DNA of 64,000 bases from Auanema rhodensis (Eukaryota > Nematoda > Chromadorea > Rhabditida > Rhabditidae). Under the pieces are notes generated by a model, which saw nothing but the letters and a program-made list of their open reading frames with translations, did no database searches and was not told the origin of the DNA. Position numbers and translations under genes: made by a program. The stretch covers positions 434,001-498,000 of the forward strand of contig OZ059896.1 in NCBI GenBank assembly GCA_964057225.1. The letters are read 5' to 3'. Below are positions 1-14,123 of this stretch, in pieces. Within the stretch, counting starts at the first letter, position 1. Every line of letters starts with the position of its first letter.

Positions 1-186
1 CTCTTCATCTTTCACGTGAAGCGAGTTACATACCAAGTGCACATCACGTGTACATTTAATTAGCATAAATTAAAGTTCACGTAAATTTCAAAGTCATGGT
101 TACCATGCACAAATATCAATAAAAATTTGTTTTTAGACTAATATGGACATGGGGAATCTAATTTTGAAAACCGCATCTCTTTATCT

Positions 187-196
187 TTCACGTGAA
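187..196. other. Perfect palindrome TTCACGTGAA in each monomer
   Basis: A 10-bp perfect palindrome centred on the E-box CACGTG, at monomer positions 11-20, repeated in nearly every monomer of the window. Exceptions are rare, for example TCATGTGAAG near 25500. CACGTG is the core bound by bHLH proteins in animals and fungi. Binding here is inference only. Confidence 0.75.
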
Positions 197-218
197 GCGA
201 GTTACATACCAAGTGCAC

Positions 219-226
219 ATCACGTG
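219..226 (+). other. ATCACGTG motif (second E-box) in each monomer
   Basis: The second CACGTG of the monomer, positions 43-50. With its flank it fits RTCACRTG, the consensus of the budding-yeast centromere element CDEI bound by Cbf1. The match is real as a string, but this is not a yeast point centromere and no conserved function is implied. The LINE inserted inside this motif in one monomer. Rare variants: CACTGG near 12717 and 21662. Confidence 0.6.
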
Positions 227-231
227 TACAT

Positions 232-249
232 TTAATTAGCATAAATTAA
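232..249. other. Inverted repeat TTAATT-6 nt-AATTAA
   Basis: Six-base arms separated by AGCATA, at monomer positions 56-73. A few monomers have CATTAATT in place of CATAAATT, TTTATTTAG or TTTAATAAG, which weaken or change the arms. The structure is weak (A/T pairs only), but it adds to the dyad content of the monomer. Confidence 0.5.
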
Positions 250-270
250 AGTTCACGTAAATTTCAAAGT

Positions 271-283
271 CATGGTTACCATG
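271..283. other. Dyad CATGGTTACCATG in each monomer
   Basis: Arms CATGGT and ACCATG around a single central T, at monomer positions 95-107. Most monomers keep it. Variants that break an arm are GTCGTGG, GTCTTGG and ATGCTTACC, and these variants mark particular higher-order repeats. The site could extrude as a short hairpin or bind a dimeric protein; neither is shown. Confidence 0.65.
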
Positions 284-293
284 CACCAATATC

Positions 294-299
294 AATAAA
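294..299 (+). promoter_or_regulatory. AATAAA hexamer in each monomer
   Basis: The canonical animal poly(A) signal string lies at monomer positions 118-123 on the + strand, so it recurs every 176 bp. A GT/T-rich run (TTTGTTTTTAG) follows a few bases later, the arrangement a cleavage site would need. Any + strand satellite transcript could therefore be cut early. This is a sequence match, not proof of use. Confidence 0.4.
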
Positions 300-1735
300 A
301 ATTTGTTTTTAGACTAATATGGACATGGGGAATCTAATTTTGAAAACCGCATCTCTTTATCTTTCACGTGGAGCGAGTTACATACCAAGTGCACATCACG
401 TGTACATTTAATTAGCATAAATTAAAGTTCACGTAAATTTCAAAGTCATGGTTACCATGAAGCAATATCAATAAAAATTTGTTTTTAGACTAATATGGAC
501 ATGGGGAATCTAATTTTGAAAACCGCATCTCTTTATCTTTCACGTGAAGCGAGTTACATACCAAGTGCACATCACGTGTACATTTAATTAGCATAAATTA
601 AAGTTCACGTAAATTTCAAAGTCATGGTTACCATGAAGCAATATCAATAAAAATTTGTTTTTAGACTAATATGGACATGGGGAATCTAATTTTGAAAACC
701 GCATCTCTTTATCTTTCACGTGAAGCGAGTTACATACCAAGTGCACATCACGTGTACATTTAATTAGCATAAATTAAAGTTCACGTAAATTTCAAAGTCA
801 TGGTTACCATGAACCAATATCAATAAAAATTTGTTTTTAGACTAATATGGACATGGGGAATCTAATTTTGAAAACCGCATTTCTTTATTTTTCACGTGAA
901 GCGAGTTACATACCAAGTGCACATCACGTGTACATTTAATTAGCATAAATTAAAGTTCACGTAAAATTCAAAGTCATGGTTACCATGAACCAATATCAAT
1001 AAAAATTTGTTTTTAGACTAATATGGACATGGGGAATCTAATTTTGAAAACCGCATCTCTTTATCTTTCACGTGAAGCGAGTTACATACCAAGTGCACAT
1101 CACGTGTACATTTAATTAGCATAAATTAAAGTTCACGTAAATTTCAAAGTCATGGTTACCATGCACCAATATCAATAAAAATTTGTTTTTAGACTAATAT
1201 GCACATGGGGAATCTAATTTTGAAAACCGCATCTCTTTATCTTTCACGTGAAGCGAGTTACATACCAAGTGCACATCACGTGTACATTTAATTAGCATAA
1301 ATTAAAGTTCACGTAAATTTCAAAGTCATGGTTACCATGAACCAATATCAATAAAAATTTGTTTTTAGACTAATATGGACATGGGGAATCTAATTTTGAA
1401 AACCGCATCTCTTTATCTTTCACGTGAAGCGAGTTACATACCAAGTGCACATCACGTGTACATTTAATTAGCATAAATTAAAGTTCACGTAAATTTCAAA
1501 GTCATGGTTACCATGAACCAATATCAATAAAAATTTGTTTTTAGACTAATATGGACATGGGGAATCTAATTTTGAAAACCGCATCTCTTTATCTTTCACG
1601 TGAAGCGAGTTACATACCAAGTGCACATCACGTGTACATTTAATTAGCATAAATTAAAGTTCACGTAAATTTCAAAGTCATGGTTACCATGAACCAATAT
1701 CAATAAAAATTTGTTTTTAGACTAATATGGACATG

Positions 1736-4700
1736 AGGAATCTAATTTTGAAAACCGCATCTCTTCATCTTTCACGTGAAGCGAGTTACATACCAAGTGC
1801 ACATCACGTGTACATTTAATTAGCATAAATTAAAGTTCACGTAAATTTCAAAGTCATGGTTACCATTCACCAATATCGATAAAAATTTGTTTTTAGACTA
1901 ATATGGACATGGGGAATCTAATTTTGAAAACCGCATCTCTTTATCTTTCACGTGAAGCGAGTTACATACCAAGTGCACATCACGTGTACATTTAATTAGC
2001 ATAAATTAAAGTTCACGTAAATTTCAAAGTCATGGTTACCATGAACCAATATCAATAAAATTTGTTTTTAGACTAATATGGACATGGGGAATCTAATTTT
2101 GAAAACCGCATCTCTTTATCTTTCACGTGAAGCGAGTTACATACCAAGTGCACATCACGTGTACATTTAATTAGCATAAATTAAAGTTCACGTAAATTTC
2201 AAAGTCATGGTTACCATGAAGCAATACCAATAAAAATTTGTTTTTAGACTAATATGGACATGGGGAATCTAATTTTGAAAACCGCATCTCTTTATCTTTC
2301 ACGTGAAGCGAGTTACATACCAAGTGCACATCACGTGTACATTTAATTAGCATAAATTAAAGTTCACGTAAAATTCAAAGTCATGGTTACCATGAACCAA
2401 TATCAATAAAATTTGTTTTTAGACTAATATGGACATGGGGAATCTAATTTTGAAAACCGCATCTCTTTATCTTTCACGTGAAGCGAGTTACATACCAAGT
2501 GCACATCACGTGTACATTTAATTAGCATTAATTAAAGTTCACGTAAATTTCAAAGTCATGGTTACCATGAACCAATATCAATAAAAATTTGTTTTTAGAC
2601 TAATATGGACATGGGGAATCTAATTTTGAAAACCGCATTTCTTTATCTTTCACGTGAAGCGAGTTACATACCAAGTGCACATCACGTGTACATTTAATTA
2701 GCATAAATTAAAGTTCACGTAAAATTCAAAGTCATGGTTACCATGAACCAATATCAATAAAAATTTGTTTTTAGACTACTATGGACATGGGGAATCTAAT
2801 TTTGAAAACCGCATCTCTTTATCTTTCACGTGAAGCGAGTTACATACCAAGTGCACATCACGTGTACATTTAATTAGCATAAATTAAAGTTCACGTATAT
2901 TTCAAAGTCTTGGTTACCATGAACCAATATCAATAAAAATTTGTTTTTAGACTACTATGGACATGGGGAATCTAATTTTGAAAACCGCATCTCTTTATCT
3001 TTCACGTGAAGCGAGTTACATACCAAGTGCACATCACGTGTACATTTAATTAGCATAAATTAAAGTTCACGTATATTTCAAAGTCTTGGTTACCATGAAC
3101 TAATATCAATAAAAATTTGTTTTTAGACTAATATGGACATGGGGAATCTAATTTTGAAAACCGCATCTCTTTATCTTTCACGTGAAGCGAGTTACATACC
3201 AAGTGCACATCACGTGTACATTTAATTAGCATTAATTAAAGTTCACGTAAATTTCAAAGTCATGGTTACCATGAACCAATATCAATAAAAATTTGTTTTT
3301 AGACTAATATGGACATGGGGAATCTAATTTTGAAAACCGCATCTCTTTATCTTTCACGTGAAGCGAGTTACATACCAAGTGCACATCACGTGTACATTTA
3401 ATTAGCATAAATTAAAGTTCACGTAAATTTCAAAGTCATGGTTACCATGAACCAATATCAATAAAAATTTGTTTTGAGACTAATATGGACATGGGGAATC
3501 TAATTTTGAAAACCGCATCTCTTTATCTTTCACGTGAAGCAAGTTACATACCAAGTGCACATCACGTGTACATTTAATTAGCATAAATTAAAGTTCACGT
3601 AAATTTCAAAGTCATGGTTACCATGAACCAATATCAATAAAAATTTGTTTTTAGACTAATATGGACATGGGGAATCTAATTTTGAAAACCGCATCTCTTT
3701 ATCTTTCACGTGAAGCGAGTTACATACCAAGTGCACATCACGTGTACATTTAATTAGCATAAATTAAAGTTCACGTAAATTTCAAAGTCATGGTTACCAT
3801 GAACCAATATCAATAAAAATTTGTTTTTAGACTAATATGGACATGGGGAATCTAATTTTGAAAACCGCATCTCTTTATCTTTCACGTGAAGCGAGTTACA
3901 TACCAAGTGCACACCACGTGTACATTTAATTAGCATAAATTAAAGTTCACGTAAATTTCAAAGTCATGGTTACCATGAACCAATATCAATAAAAATTTGT
4001 TTTTAGACTAATATGGACATGGGGAATCTAATTTTGAAAACCGCATCTCTTTATCTTTCACGTGAAGCGAGTTACATACCAAGTGCACATCACGTGTACA
4101 TTTAATTAGCATAAATTAAAGTTCACGTAAATTTCAAAGTCATGGTTACCATGAACCAATATCAATAAAAATTTGTTTTTAGACTAATATGGACATGAGG
4201 AATCTAATTTTGAAAACCGCATCTCTTCATCTTTCACGTGAAGCGAGTTACATACCAAGTGCACATCACGTGTACATTTAATTAGCATAAATTAAAGTTC
4301 ACGTAAATTTCAAAGTCATGGTTACCATGCACCAATATCAATAAAAATTTGTTTTTAGACTAATATAGACATGGGGAATCTAATTTTGAAAACCGCATCT
4401 CTTTATCTTTCACGTGAAGCGAGTTACATACCAAGTGTACATCACGTGTACATTTAATTAGCATAAATTAAAGTTCACGTAAATTTCAAAGTCATGGTTA
4501 CCATGAAGCAATATCAATAAAAATTTGTTTTTAGACTAATATGGACATGGGGAATCTAATTTTGAAAACCGCATCTCTTCATCTTTCACGTGAAGCGAGT
4601 TACATACCAAGTGCACATCACGTGTACATTTAATTAGCATAAATTAAAGTTCACGTAAAATTCAAAGTCATGGTTACCATGAACCAATATCAATAAAAAT

Positions 4701-5033
4701 TTGTTTTTAGACTAATATGGACATGGGGAATCTAATTTTGAAAACCGCATCTCTTTATCTTTCACGTGAAGCGAGTTACATACCAAGTGCACATCACGTG
4801 TACATTTAATTAGCATAAATTAAAGTTCACGTAAATTTCAAAGTCATGGTTACCATGAACCAATATCAATAAAAATTTGTTTTTAGACTAATATGGACAT
4901 GAGGAATCTAATTTTGAAAACCGCATCTCTTCATCTTTCACGTGAAGCGAGTTACATACCAAGTGCACATCACGTGTACATTTAATTAGCATAAATTAAA
5001 GTTCACGTAAATTTCAAAGTCATGGTTACCATT
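1736..5033 (+). repeat. 18-monomer repeated variant block
   Basis: The variant set ATGAGG (1736), CTTCAT and CATTCACC (1867) recurs at 4902 and 5033. The offset is 3,166 bp, which is 18 monomers minus the two single-base deletions lying between. The shared rare ATG-to-ATT change after the dyad supports common descent of the two segments. Other positions differ, so this is an old or partial duplication. Confidence 0.6.
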
Positions 5034-6729
5034 CACCAATATCAATAAAAATTTGTTTTTAGACTAATATGGACATGGGGAATCTAATTTTGAAAACCGC
5101 ATCTCTTTATCTTTCACGTGAAGCGAGTTACATACCAAGTACACATCACGTGTACATTTAATTAGCATAAATTAAAGTTCACGTAAATTTCAAAGTCATG
5201 GTTACCATGAACCAATATCAATAAAAATTTGTTTTTAGACTAATATGGACATGGGGAATCTAATTTTGAAAACCGCATCTCTTTATCTTTCACGTGAAGC
5301 GAGTTACATACCAAGTGCACATCACGTGTACATTTAATTAGCATAAATTAAAGTTCACGTAAATTTCAAAGTCATGGTTACCATGAAGCAATATCAATAA
5401 AAATTTGTTTTTAGACTAATATGGACATGGGGAATCTAATTTTGAAAACCGCATCTCTTTATCTTTCACGTGAAGCGAGTTACATACCAAGTGCACATCA
5501 CGTGTACATTTAATTAGCATAAATTAAAGTTCACGTAAATTTCAAAGTCATGGTTACCATGAACCAATATCAATAAAAATTTGTTTTTAGACTAATATGG
5601 ACATGGGGAATCTAATTTTGAAAACCGCATCTCTTTATCTTTCACGTGAAGCGAGTTACATACCAAGTGCACATCACGTGTACATTTAATTAGCATAAAT
5701 TAAAGTTCACGTAAATTTCAAAGTCATGGTTACCATGAACCAATATCAATAAAAATTTGTTTTTAGACTAATATGGACATGGGGAATCTAATTTTGAAAA
5801 CCGCATCTCTTTATCTTTCACGTGAAGCGAGTTACATACCAAGTGCACATCACGTGTACATTTAATTAGCATAAATTAAAGTTCACGTAAATTTCAAAGT
5901 CATGGTTACCATGAACCAATATCAATAAAAATTTGTTTTTAGACTAATATGGACATGGGGAATCTAATTTTGAAAACCGCATCTCTTTATCTTTCACGTG
6001 AAGCGAGTTACATACCAAGTGCACATCACGTGTACATTTAATTAGCATAAATTAAAGTTCACGTAAATTTCAAAGTCATGGTTACCATGAAGCAATATCA
6101 ATAAAAATTTGTTTTTAGACTAATATGGACATGGGGAATCTAATTTTGAAAACCGCATCTCTTTATCTTTCACGTGAAGCGAGTTACATACCAAGTGCAC
6201 ATCACGTGTACATTTAATTAGCATAAATTAAAGTTCACGTAAATTTCAAAGTCATGGTTACCATGAACCAATATCAATAAAAATTTGTTTTTAGACTAAT
6301 ATGGACATGGGGAATCTAATTTTGAAAACCGCATCTCTTTATCTTTCACGTGAAGCGAGTTACATACCAAGTGCACATCACGTGTACATTTAATTAGCAT
6401 AAATTAAAGTTCACGTAAATTTCAAAGTCATGGTTACCATGAACCAATATCAATAAAAATTTGTTTTTAGACTAATATGGACATGGGGAATCTAATTTTG
6501 AAAACCGCATCTCTTTATCTTTCACGTGAAGCGAGTTACATACCAAGTGCACATCACGTGTACATTTAATTAGCATAAATTAAAGTTCACGTAAATTTCA
6601 AAGTCATGGTTACCATGAACCAATATCAATAAAAATTTGTTTTTAGACTAATATGGACATGGGGAATCTAATTTTGAAAACCGCATCTCTTTATCTTTCA
6701 CGTGAAGCGAGTTACATACCAAGTGCACA

Positions 6730-9545
6730 CCACGTGTACATTTAATTAGCATAAATTAAAGTTCACGTAAATTTCAAAGTCATGGTTACCATGAACCAAT
6801 ATCAATAAAAATTTGTTTTTAGACTAATATGGACATGAGGAATCTAATTTTGAAAACCGCATCTCTTCATCTTTCACGTGAAGCGAGTTACATACCAAGT
6901 GCACATCACGTGTACATTTAATTAGCATAAATTAAAGTTCACGTAAATTTCAAAGTCATGGTTACCATGCACCAATATCAATAAAAATTTGTTTTTAGAC
7001 TAATATAGACATGGGGAATCTAATTTTGAAAACCGCATCTCTTTATCTTTCACGTGAAGCGAGTTACATACCAAGTGCACATCACGTGTACATTTAATTA
7101 GCATAAATTAAAGTTCACGTAAATTTCAAAGTCATGGTTACCATGAAGCAATACCAATAAAAATTTGTTTTTAGACTAATATGGACATGGGGAATCTAAT
7201 TTTGAAAACCGCATCTCTTTATCTTTCACGTGAAGCGAGTTACATACCAAGTGCACAACACGTGTACATTTAATTAGCATAAATTAAAGTTCACGTAAAA
7301 TTCAAAGTCATGGTTACCATGAACCAATATCAATAAAAATTTGTTTTTAGACTAATATGGACATGGGGAATCTAATTTTGAAAACCGCATCTCTTTATCT
7401 TTCACGTGAAGCGAGTTACATACCAAGTGCACATCACGTGTACATTTAATTAGCATAAATTAAAGTTCACGTAAATTTCAAAGTCATGGTTACCATGAAC
7501 CAATATCAATAAAAATTTGTTTTTAGACTACTATGGACATGGGAAATCTAATTTTGAAAACCGCATCTCTTTATCTTTCACGTGAAGCGAGTTACATACC
7601 AAGTGCACATCACGTGTACATTTAATTAGCATAAATTAAAGTTCACGTATATTTCAAAGTCTTGGTTACCATGAACTAATATCAATAAAAATTTGTTTTT
7701 AGACTAATATGGACATGGGGAATCTAATTTTGAAAACCGCATCTCTTTATCTTTCACGTGAAGCGAGTTACATACCAAGTGCACATCACGTGTACATTTA
7801 ATTAGCATAAATTAAAGTTCACGTAAATTTCAAAGTCATGGTTACCATGAAGCAATATCAATAAAAATTTGTTTTTAGACTAATATGGACATGGGGAATC
7901 TAATTTTGAAAACCGCATCTCTTTATCTTTCACGTGAAGCGAGTTACATACCAAGTGCACATCACGTGTACATTTAATTAGCATAAATTAAAGTTCACGT
8001 AAATTTCAAAGTCATGGTTACCATGAACCAATATCAATAAAAATTTGTTTTTAGACTAATATGGACATGGGGAATCTAATTTTGAAAACCGCATCTCTTT
8101 ATCTTTCACGTGAAGCGAGTTACATACCAAGTGCACATCACGTGTACATTTAATTAGCATAAATTAAAGTTCACGTAAATTTCAAAGTCATGGTTACCAT
8201 GAACCAATATCAATAAAAATTTGTTTTTAGACTAATATGGACATGGGGAATCTAATTTTGAAAACCGCATCTCTTTATCTTTCACGTGAAGCGAGTTACA
8301 TACCAAGTGCACATCACGTGTACATTTAATTAGCATAAATTAAAGTTCACGTAAATTTCAAAGTCATGGTTACCATGAACCAATATCAATAAAAATTTGT
8401 TTTTAGACTAATATGGACATGGGGAATCTAATTTTGAAAACCGCATCTCTTTATCTTTCACGTGAAGCGAGTTACATACCAAGTGCACACCACGTGTACA
8501 TTTAATTAGCATAAATTAAAGTTCACGTAAATTTCAAAGTCATGGTTACCATAAACCAATATCAATAAAAATTTGTTTTTAGACTAATATGGACATGGGG
8601 AATCTAATTTTGAAAACCGCATCTCTTTATCTTTCACGTGAAGCGAGTTACATACCAAGTGCACATCACGTGTACATTTAATTAGCATAAATTAAAGTTC
8701 ACGTAAATTTCAAAGTCATGGTTACCATGAACCAATATCAATAAAAATTTGTTTTTAGACTAATATGGACATGAGGAATCTAATTTTGAAAACCGCATCT
8801 CTTCATCTTTCACGTGAAGCGAGTTACATACCAAGTGCACATCACGTGTACATTTAATTAGCATAAATTAAAGTTCACGTAAAATTCAAAGTCATGGTTA
8901 CCATGAACCAATATCAATAAAAATTTGTTTTTAGACTAATATGGACATGGGGAATCTAATTTTGAAAACCGCATCTCTTTATCTTTCACGTGAAGCGAGT
9001 TACATACCAAGTGCACATCACGTGTACATTTAATTAGCATTAATTAAAGTTCACGTAAATTTCAAAGTCATGGTTACCATGAACCAATATCAATAAAAAT
9101 TTGTTTTTAGACTAATATGGACATGGGGAATCTAATTTTGAAAACCGCATTTCTTTATCTTTCACGTGAAGCGAGTTACATACCAAGTGCACATCACGTG
9201 TACATTTAATTAGCATAAATTAAAGTTCACGTAAAATTCAAAGTCATGGTTACCATGAACCAATATCAATAAAAATTTGTTTTTAGACTACTATGGACAT
9301 GGGGAATCTAATTTTGAAAACCGCATCTCTTTATCTTTCACGTGAAGCGAGTTACATACCAAGTGCACATCACGTGTACATTTAATTAGCATAAATTAAA
9401 GTTCACGTAAATTTCAAAGTCATGGTTACCATGAACCAATATCAATAAAAATTTGTTTTTAGACTAATATGGACATGGGGAATCTAATTTTGAAAACCGC
9501 ATCTCTTTATCTTTCACGTGAAGCGAGTTACATACCAAGTGCACA
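6730..9545 (+). repeat. 16-monomer higher-order repeat, copy 1 (2,816 bp)
   Basis: Delimited by the rare variant GCACACCACG (variant base at 6730, next copy at 9546). Diagnostic variants in order: ATGAGG/CTTCAT, ATATAGAC (about 7007), AGCAATACC, GCACAACACG (7258), CTACTATGG, TATATTTC with CTTGG, AACTAAT, GCACACC again (8490), CATTAATT (9041), GCATTTCT. Each recurs 2,816 bp downstream, for example 7258 to 10074 and 8490 to 11306. A partial match of the first few monomers also begins at 3914. Confidence 0.85.
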
Positions 9546-12361
9546 CCACGTGTACATTTAATTAGCATAAATTAAAGTTCACGTAAATTTCAAAGTCATG
9601 GTTACCATGAACCAATATCAATAAAAATTTGTTTTTAGACTAATATGGACATGAGGAATCTAATTTTGAAAACCGCATCTCTTCATCTTTCACGTGAAGC
9701 GAGTTACATACCAAGTGCACATCACGTGTACATTTAATTAGCATAAATTAAAGTTCACGTAAATTTCAAAGTCATGGTTACCATGCACCAATATCAATAA
9801 AAATTTGTTTTTAGACTAATATAGACATGGGGAATCTAATTTTGAAAACCGCATCTCTTTATCTTTCACGTGAAGCGAGTTACATACCAAGTGCACATCA
9901 CGTGTACATTTAATTAGCATAAATTAAAGTTCACGTAAATTTCAAAGTCATGGTTACCATGAAGCAATACCAATAAAAATTTGTTTTTAGACTAATATGG
10001 ACATGGGGAATCTAATTTTGAAAACCGCATCTCTTTATCTTTCACGTGAAGCGAGTTACATACCAAGTGCACAACACGTGTACATTTAATTAGCATAAAT
10101 TAAAGTTCACGTAAAATTCAAAGTCATGGTTACCATGAACCAATATCAATAAAAATTTGTTTTTAGACTAATATGGACATGGGGAATCTAATTTTGAAAA
10201 CCGCATCTCTTTATCTTTCACGTGAAGCGAGTTACATACCAAGTGCACATCACGTGTACATTTAATTAGCATAAATTAAAGTTCACGTAAATTTCAAAGT
10301 CATGGTTACCATGAACCAATATCAATAAAAATTTGTTTTTAGACTACTATGGACATGGGGAATCTAATTTTGAAAACCGCATCTCTTTATCTTTCACGTG
10401 AAGCGAGTTACATACCAAGTGCACATCACGTGTACATTTAATTAGCATAAATTAAAGTTCACGTATATTTCAAAGTCTTGGTTACCATGAACTAATATCA
10501 ATAAAAATTTGTTTTTAGACTAATATGGACATGGGGAATCTAATTTTGAAAACCGCATCTCTTTATCTTTCACGTGAAGCGAGTTACATACCAAGTGCAC
10601 ATCACGTGTACATTTAATTAGCATAAATTAAAGTTCACGTAAATTTCAAAGTCATGGTTACCATGAAGCAATATCAATAAAAATTTGTTTTTAGACTAAT
10701 ATGGACATGGGGAATCTAATTTTGAAAACCGCATCTCTTTATCTTTCACGTGAAGCGAGTTACATACCAAGTGCACATCACGTGTACATTTAATTAGCAT
10801 AAATTAAAGTTCACGTAAATTTCAAAGTCATGGTTACCATGAACCAATATCAATAAAAATTTGTTTTTAGACTAATATGGACATGGGGAATCTAATTTTG
10901 AAAACCGCATCTCTTTATCTTTCACGTGAAGCGAGTTACATACCAAGTGCACATCACGTGTACATTTAATTAGCATAAATTAAAGTTCACGTAAATTTCA
11001 AAGTCATGGTTACCATGAACCAATATCAATAAAAATTTGTTTTTAGACTAATATGGACATGGGGAATCTAATTTTGAAAACCGCATCTCTTTATCTTTCA
11101 CGTGAAGCGAGTTACATACCAAGTGCACATCACGTGTACATTTAATTAGCATAAATTAAAGTTCACGTAAATTTCAAAGTCATGGTTACCATGAACCAAT
11201 ATCAATAAAAATTTGTTTTTAGACTAATATGGACATGGGGAATCTAATTTTGAAAACCGCATCTCTTTATCTTTCACGTGAAGCGAGTTACATACCAAGT
11301 GCACACCACGTGTACATTTAATTAGCATAAATTAAAGTTCACGTAAATTTCAAAGTCATGGTTACCATGAACCAATATCAATAAAAATTTGTTTTTAGAC
11401 TAATATGGACATGGGGAATCTAATTTTGAAAACCGCATCTCTTTATCTTTCACGTGAAGCGAGTTACATACCAAGTGCACATCACGTGTACATTTAATTA
11501 GCATAAATTAAAGTTCACGTAAATTTCAAAGTCATGGTTACCATGAACCAATATCAATAAAAATTTGTTTTTAGACTAATATGGACATGAGGAATCTAAT
11601 TTTGAAAACCGCATCTCTTCATCTTTCACGTGAAGCGAGTTACATACCAAGTGCACATCACGTGTACATTTAATTAGCATAAATTAAAGTTCACGTAAAA
11701 TTCAAAGTCATGGTTACCATGAACCAATATCAATAAAAATTTGTTTTTAGACTAATATGGACATGGGGAATCTAATTTTGAAAACCGCATCTCTTTATCT
11801 TTCACGTGAAGCGAGTTACATACCAAGTGCACATCACGTGTACATTTAATTAGCATTAATTAAAGTTCACGTAAATTTCAAAGTCATGGTTACCATGAAC
11901 CAATATCAATAAAAATTTGTTTTTAGACTAATATGGACATGGGGAATCTAATTTTGAAAACCGCATTTCTTTATCTTTCACGTGAAGCGAGTTACATACC
12001 AAGTGCACATCACGTGTACATTTAATTAGCATAAATTAAAGTTCACGTAAAATTCAAAGTCATGGTTACCATGAACCAATATCAATAAAAATTTGTTTTT
12101 AGACTACTATGGACATGGGGAATCTAATTTTGAAAACCGCATCTCTTTATCTTTCACGTGAAGCGAGTTACATACCAAGTGCACATCACGTGTACATTTA
12201 ATTAGCATAAATTAAAGTTCACGTATATTTCAAAGTCTTGGTTACCATGAACTAATATCAATAAAAATTTGTTTTTAGACTAATATGGACATGGGGAATC
12301 TAATTTTGAAAACCGCATCTCTTTATCTTTCACGTGAAGCGAGTTACATACCAAGTGCACA
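9546..12361 (+). repeat. 16-monomer higher-order repeat, copy 2 (2,816 bp)
   Basis: Same ordered variant markers as the preceding copy, each at +2,816 bp: GCACACC (9546 and 11306), GCACAACAC (10074), CATTAATT (11857), CTACTATGG (about 12105). The next expected GCACACC at 12362 is absent. From there the array follows a related 17-monomer arrangement (GCACAACAC recurs at 13066, 2,992 bp on), so the unit length changes at this point. Confidence 0.85.
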
Positions 12362-14123
12362 TCACGTGTACATTTAATTAGCATAAATTAAAGTTCACGT
12401 AAATTTCAAAGTCATGGTTACCATGAACCAATATCAATAAAAATTTGTTTTTAGACTAATATGGACATGGGGAATCTAATTTTGAAAACCGCATCTCTTT
12501 ATCTTTCACGTGAAGCGAGTTACATACCAAGTGCACATCACGTGTACATTTAATTAGTATAAATTAAAGTTCACGTAAATTTCAAAGTCATGGTTACCAT
12601 GAACCAATATCAATAAAAATTTGTTTTTAGACTAATATGGACATGGGGAATCTAATTTTGAAAACCGCATCTCTTTATCTTTCACGTGAAGCGAGTTACA
12701 TACCAAGTGCACATCACTGGTACATTTAATTAGCATAAATTAAAGTTCACGTAAATTTCAAAGTCATGGTTACCATGCACCAATATAAATAAAAAGTTGT
12801 TTTTAGACTAATATGGACATGGGGAATCTAATTTTGAAAACCGCATCTCTTTATCTTTCACGTGAAGCGAGTTACATACCAAGTGCACATCACGTGTACA
12901 TTTAATTAGCATAAATTAAAGTTCACGTAAATTTCAAAGTCATGGTTACCATGAAGCAATACCAATAAAAATTTGTTTTTAGACTAATATGGACATGGGG
13001 AATCTAATTTTGAAAACCGCATCTCTTTATCTTTCACGTGAAGCGAGTTACATACCAAGTGCACAACACGTGTACATTTAATTAGCATAAATTAAAGTTC
13101 ACGTAAAATTCAAAGTCATGGTTACCATGAACCAATATCAATAAAAATTTGTTTTTAGACTAATATGGACATGGGGAATCTAATTTTGAAAACCGCATCT
13201 CTTTATCTTTCACGTGAAGCGAGTTACATACCAAGTGCACATCACGTGTACATTTAATTAGCATAAATTAAAGTTCACGTAAATTTCAAAGTCATGGTTA
13301 CCATGAACCAATATCAATAAAAATTTGTTTTTAGACTACTATGGACATGGGGAATCTAATTTTGAAAACCGCATCTCTTTATCTTTCACGTGAAGCGAGT
13401 TACATACCAAGTGCACATCACGTGTACATTTAATTAGCATAAATTAAAGTTCACGTATATTTCAAAGTCTTGGTTACCATGAACTAATATCAATAAAAAT
13501 TTGTTTTTAGACTAATATGGACATGGGGAATCTAATTTTGAAAACCGCATCTCTTTATCTTTCACGTGAAGCGAGTTACATACCAAGTGCACATCACGTG
13601 TACATTTAATTAGCATAAATTAAAGTTCACGTAAATTTCAAAGTCATGGTTACCATGAACCAATATCAATAAAAATTTGTTTTTAGACTACTATGGACAT
13701 GGGGAATCTAATTTTGAAAACCGCATCTCTTTATCTTTCACGTGAAGCGAGTTACATACCAAGTGCACATCACGTGTACATTTAATTAGCATAAATTAAA
13801 GTTCACGTATATTTCAAAGTCTTGGTTACCATGAACTAATATCAATAAAAATTTGTTTTTAGACTAATATGGACATGGGGAATCTAATTTTGAAAACCGC
13901 ATCTCTTTATCTTTCACGTGAAGCGAGTTACATACCAAGTGCACATCACGTGTACATTTAATTAGCATAAATTAAAGTTCACGTAAATTTCAAAGTCATG
14001 GTTACCATGAAGCAATATCAATAAAAATTTGTTTTTAGACTAATATGGACATGGGGAATCTAATTTTGAAAACCGCATCTCTTTATCTTTCACGTGAAGC
14101 GAGTTACATACCAAGTGCACATC

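Larger units (their letters stand above)
177..352 (+). repeat. Reference satellite monomer (176 bp)
   Basis: A typical monomer, used here to number internal positions 1-176. It contains the palindrome TTCACGTGAA (positions 11-20), ATCACGTG (43-50), an inverted repeat TTAATT/AATTAA (56-61 and 68-73), a third CACGT (79-83), the dyad CATGGTTACCATG (95-107), AATAAA (118-123) and a T-rich run near 126-134. Positions 108-111, just after the dyad, are the most variable (CACC, AACC, AAGC or AACT). The monomer length is close to that of many centromeric satellites, but I do not recognise the sequence as a named family. Confidence 0.95.

Noticed and set aside
187-226. True yeast-type CDEI centromere element
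   Set aside because: ATCACGTG fits the 8-bp consensus but no CDEII/CDEIII arrangement exists, and the host is not a budding yeast judging by the LINE and the large satellite.
177-352. CENP-B box in the monomer
   Set aside because: The TTCG/CGGG core is not present on either strand of the monomer.
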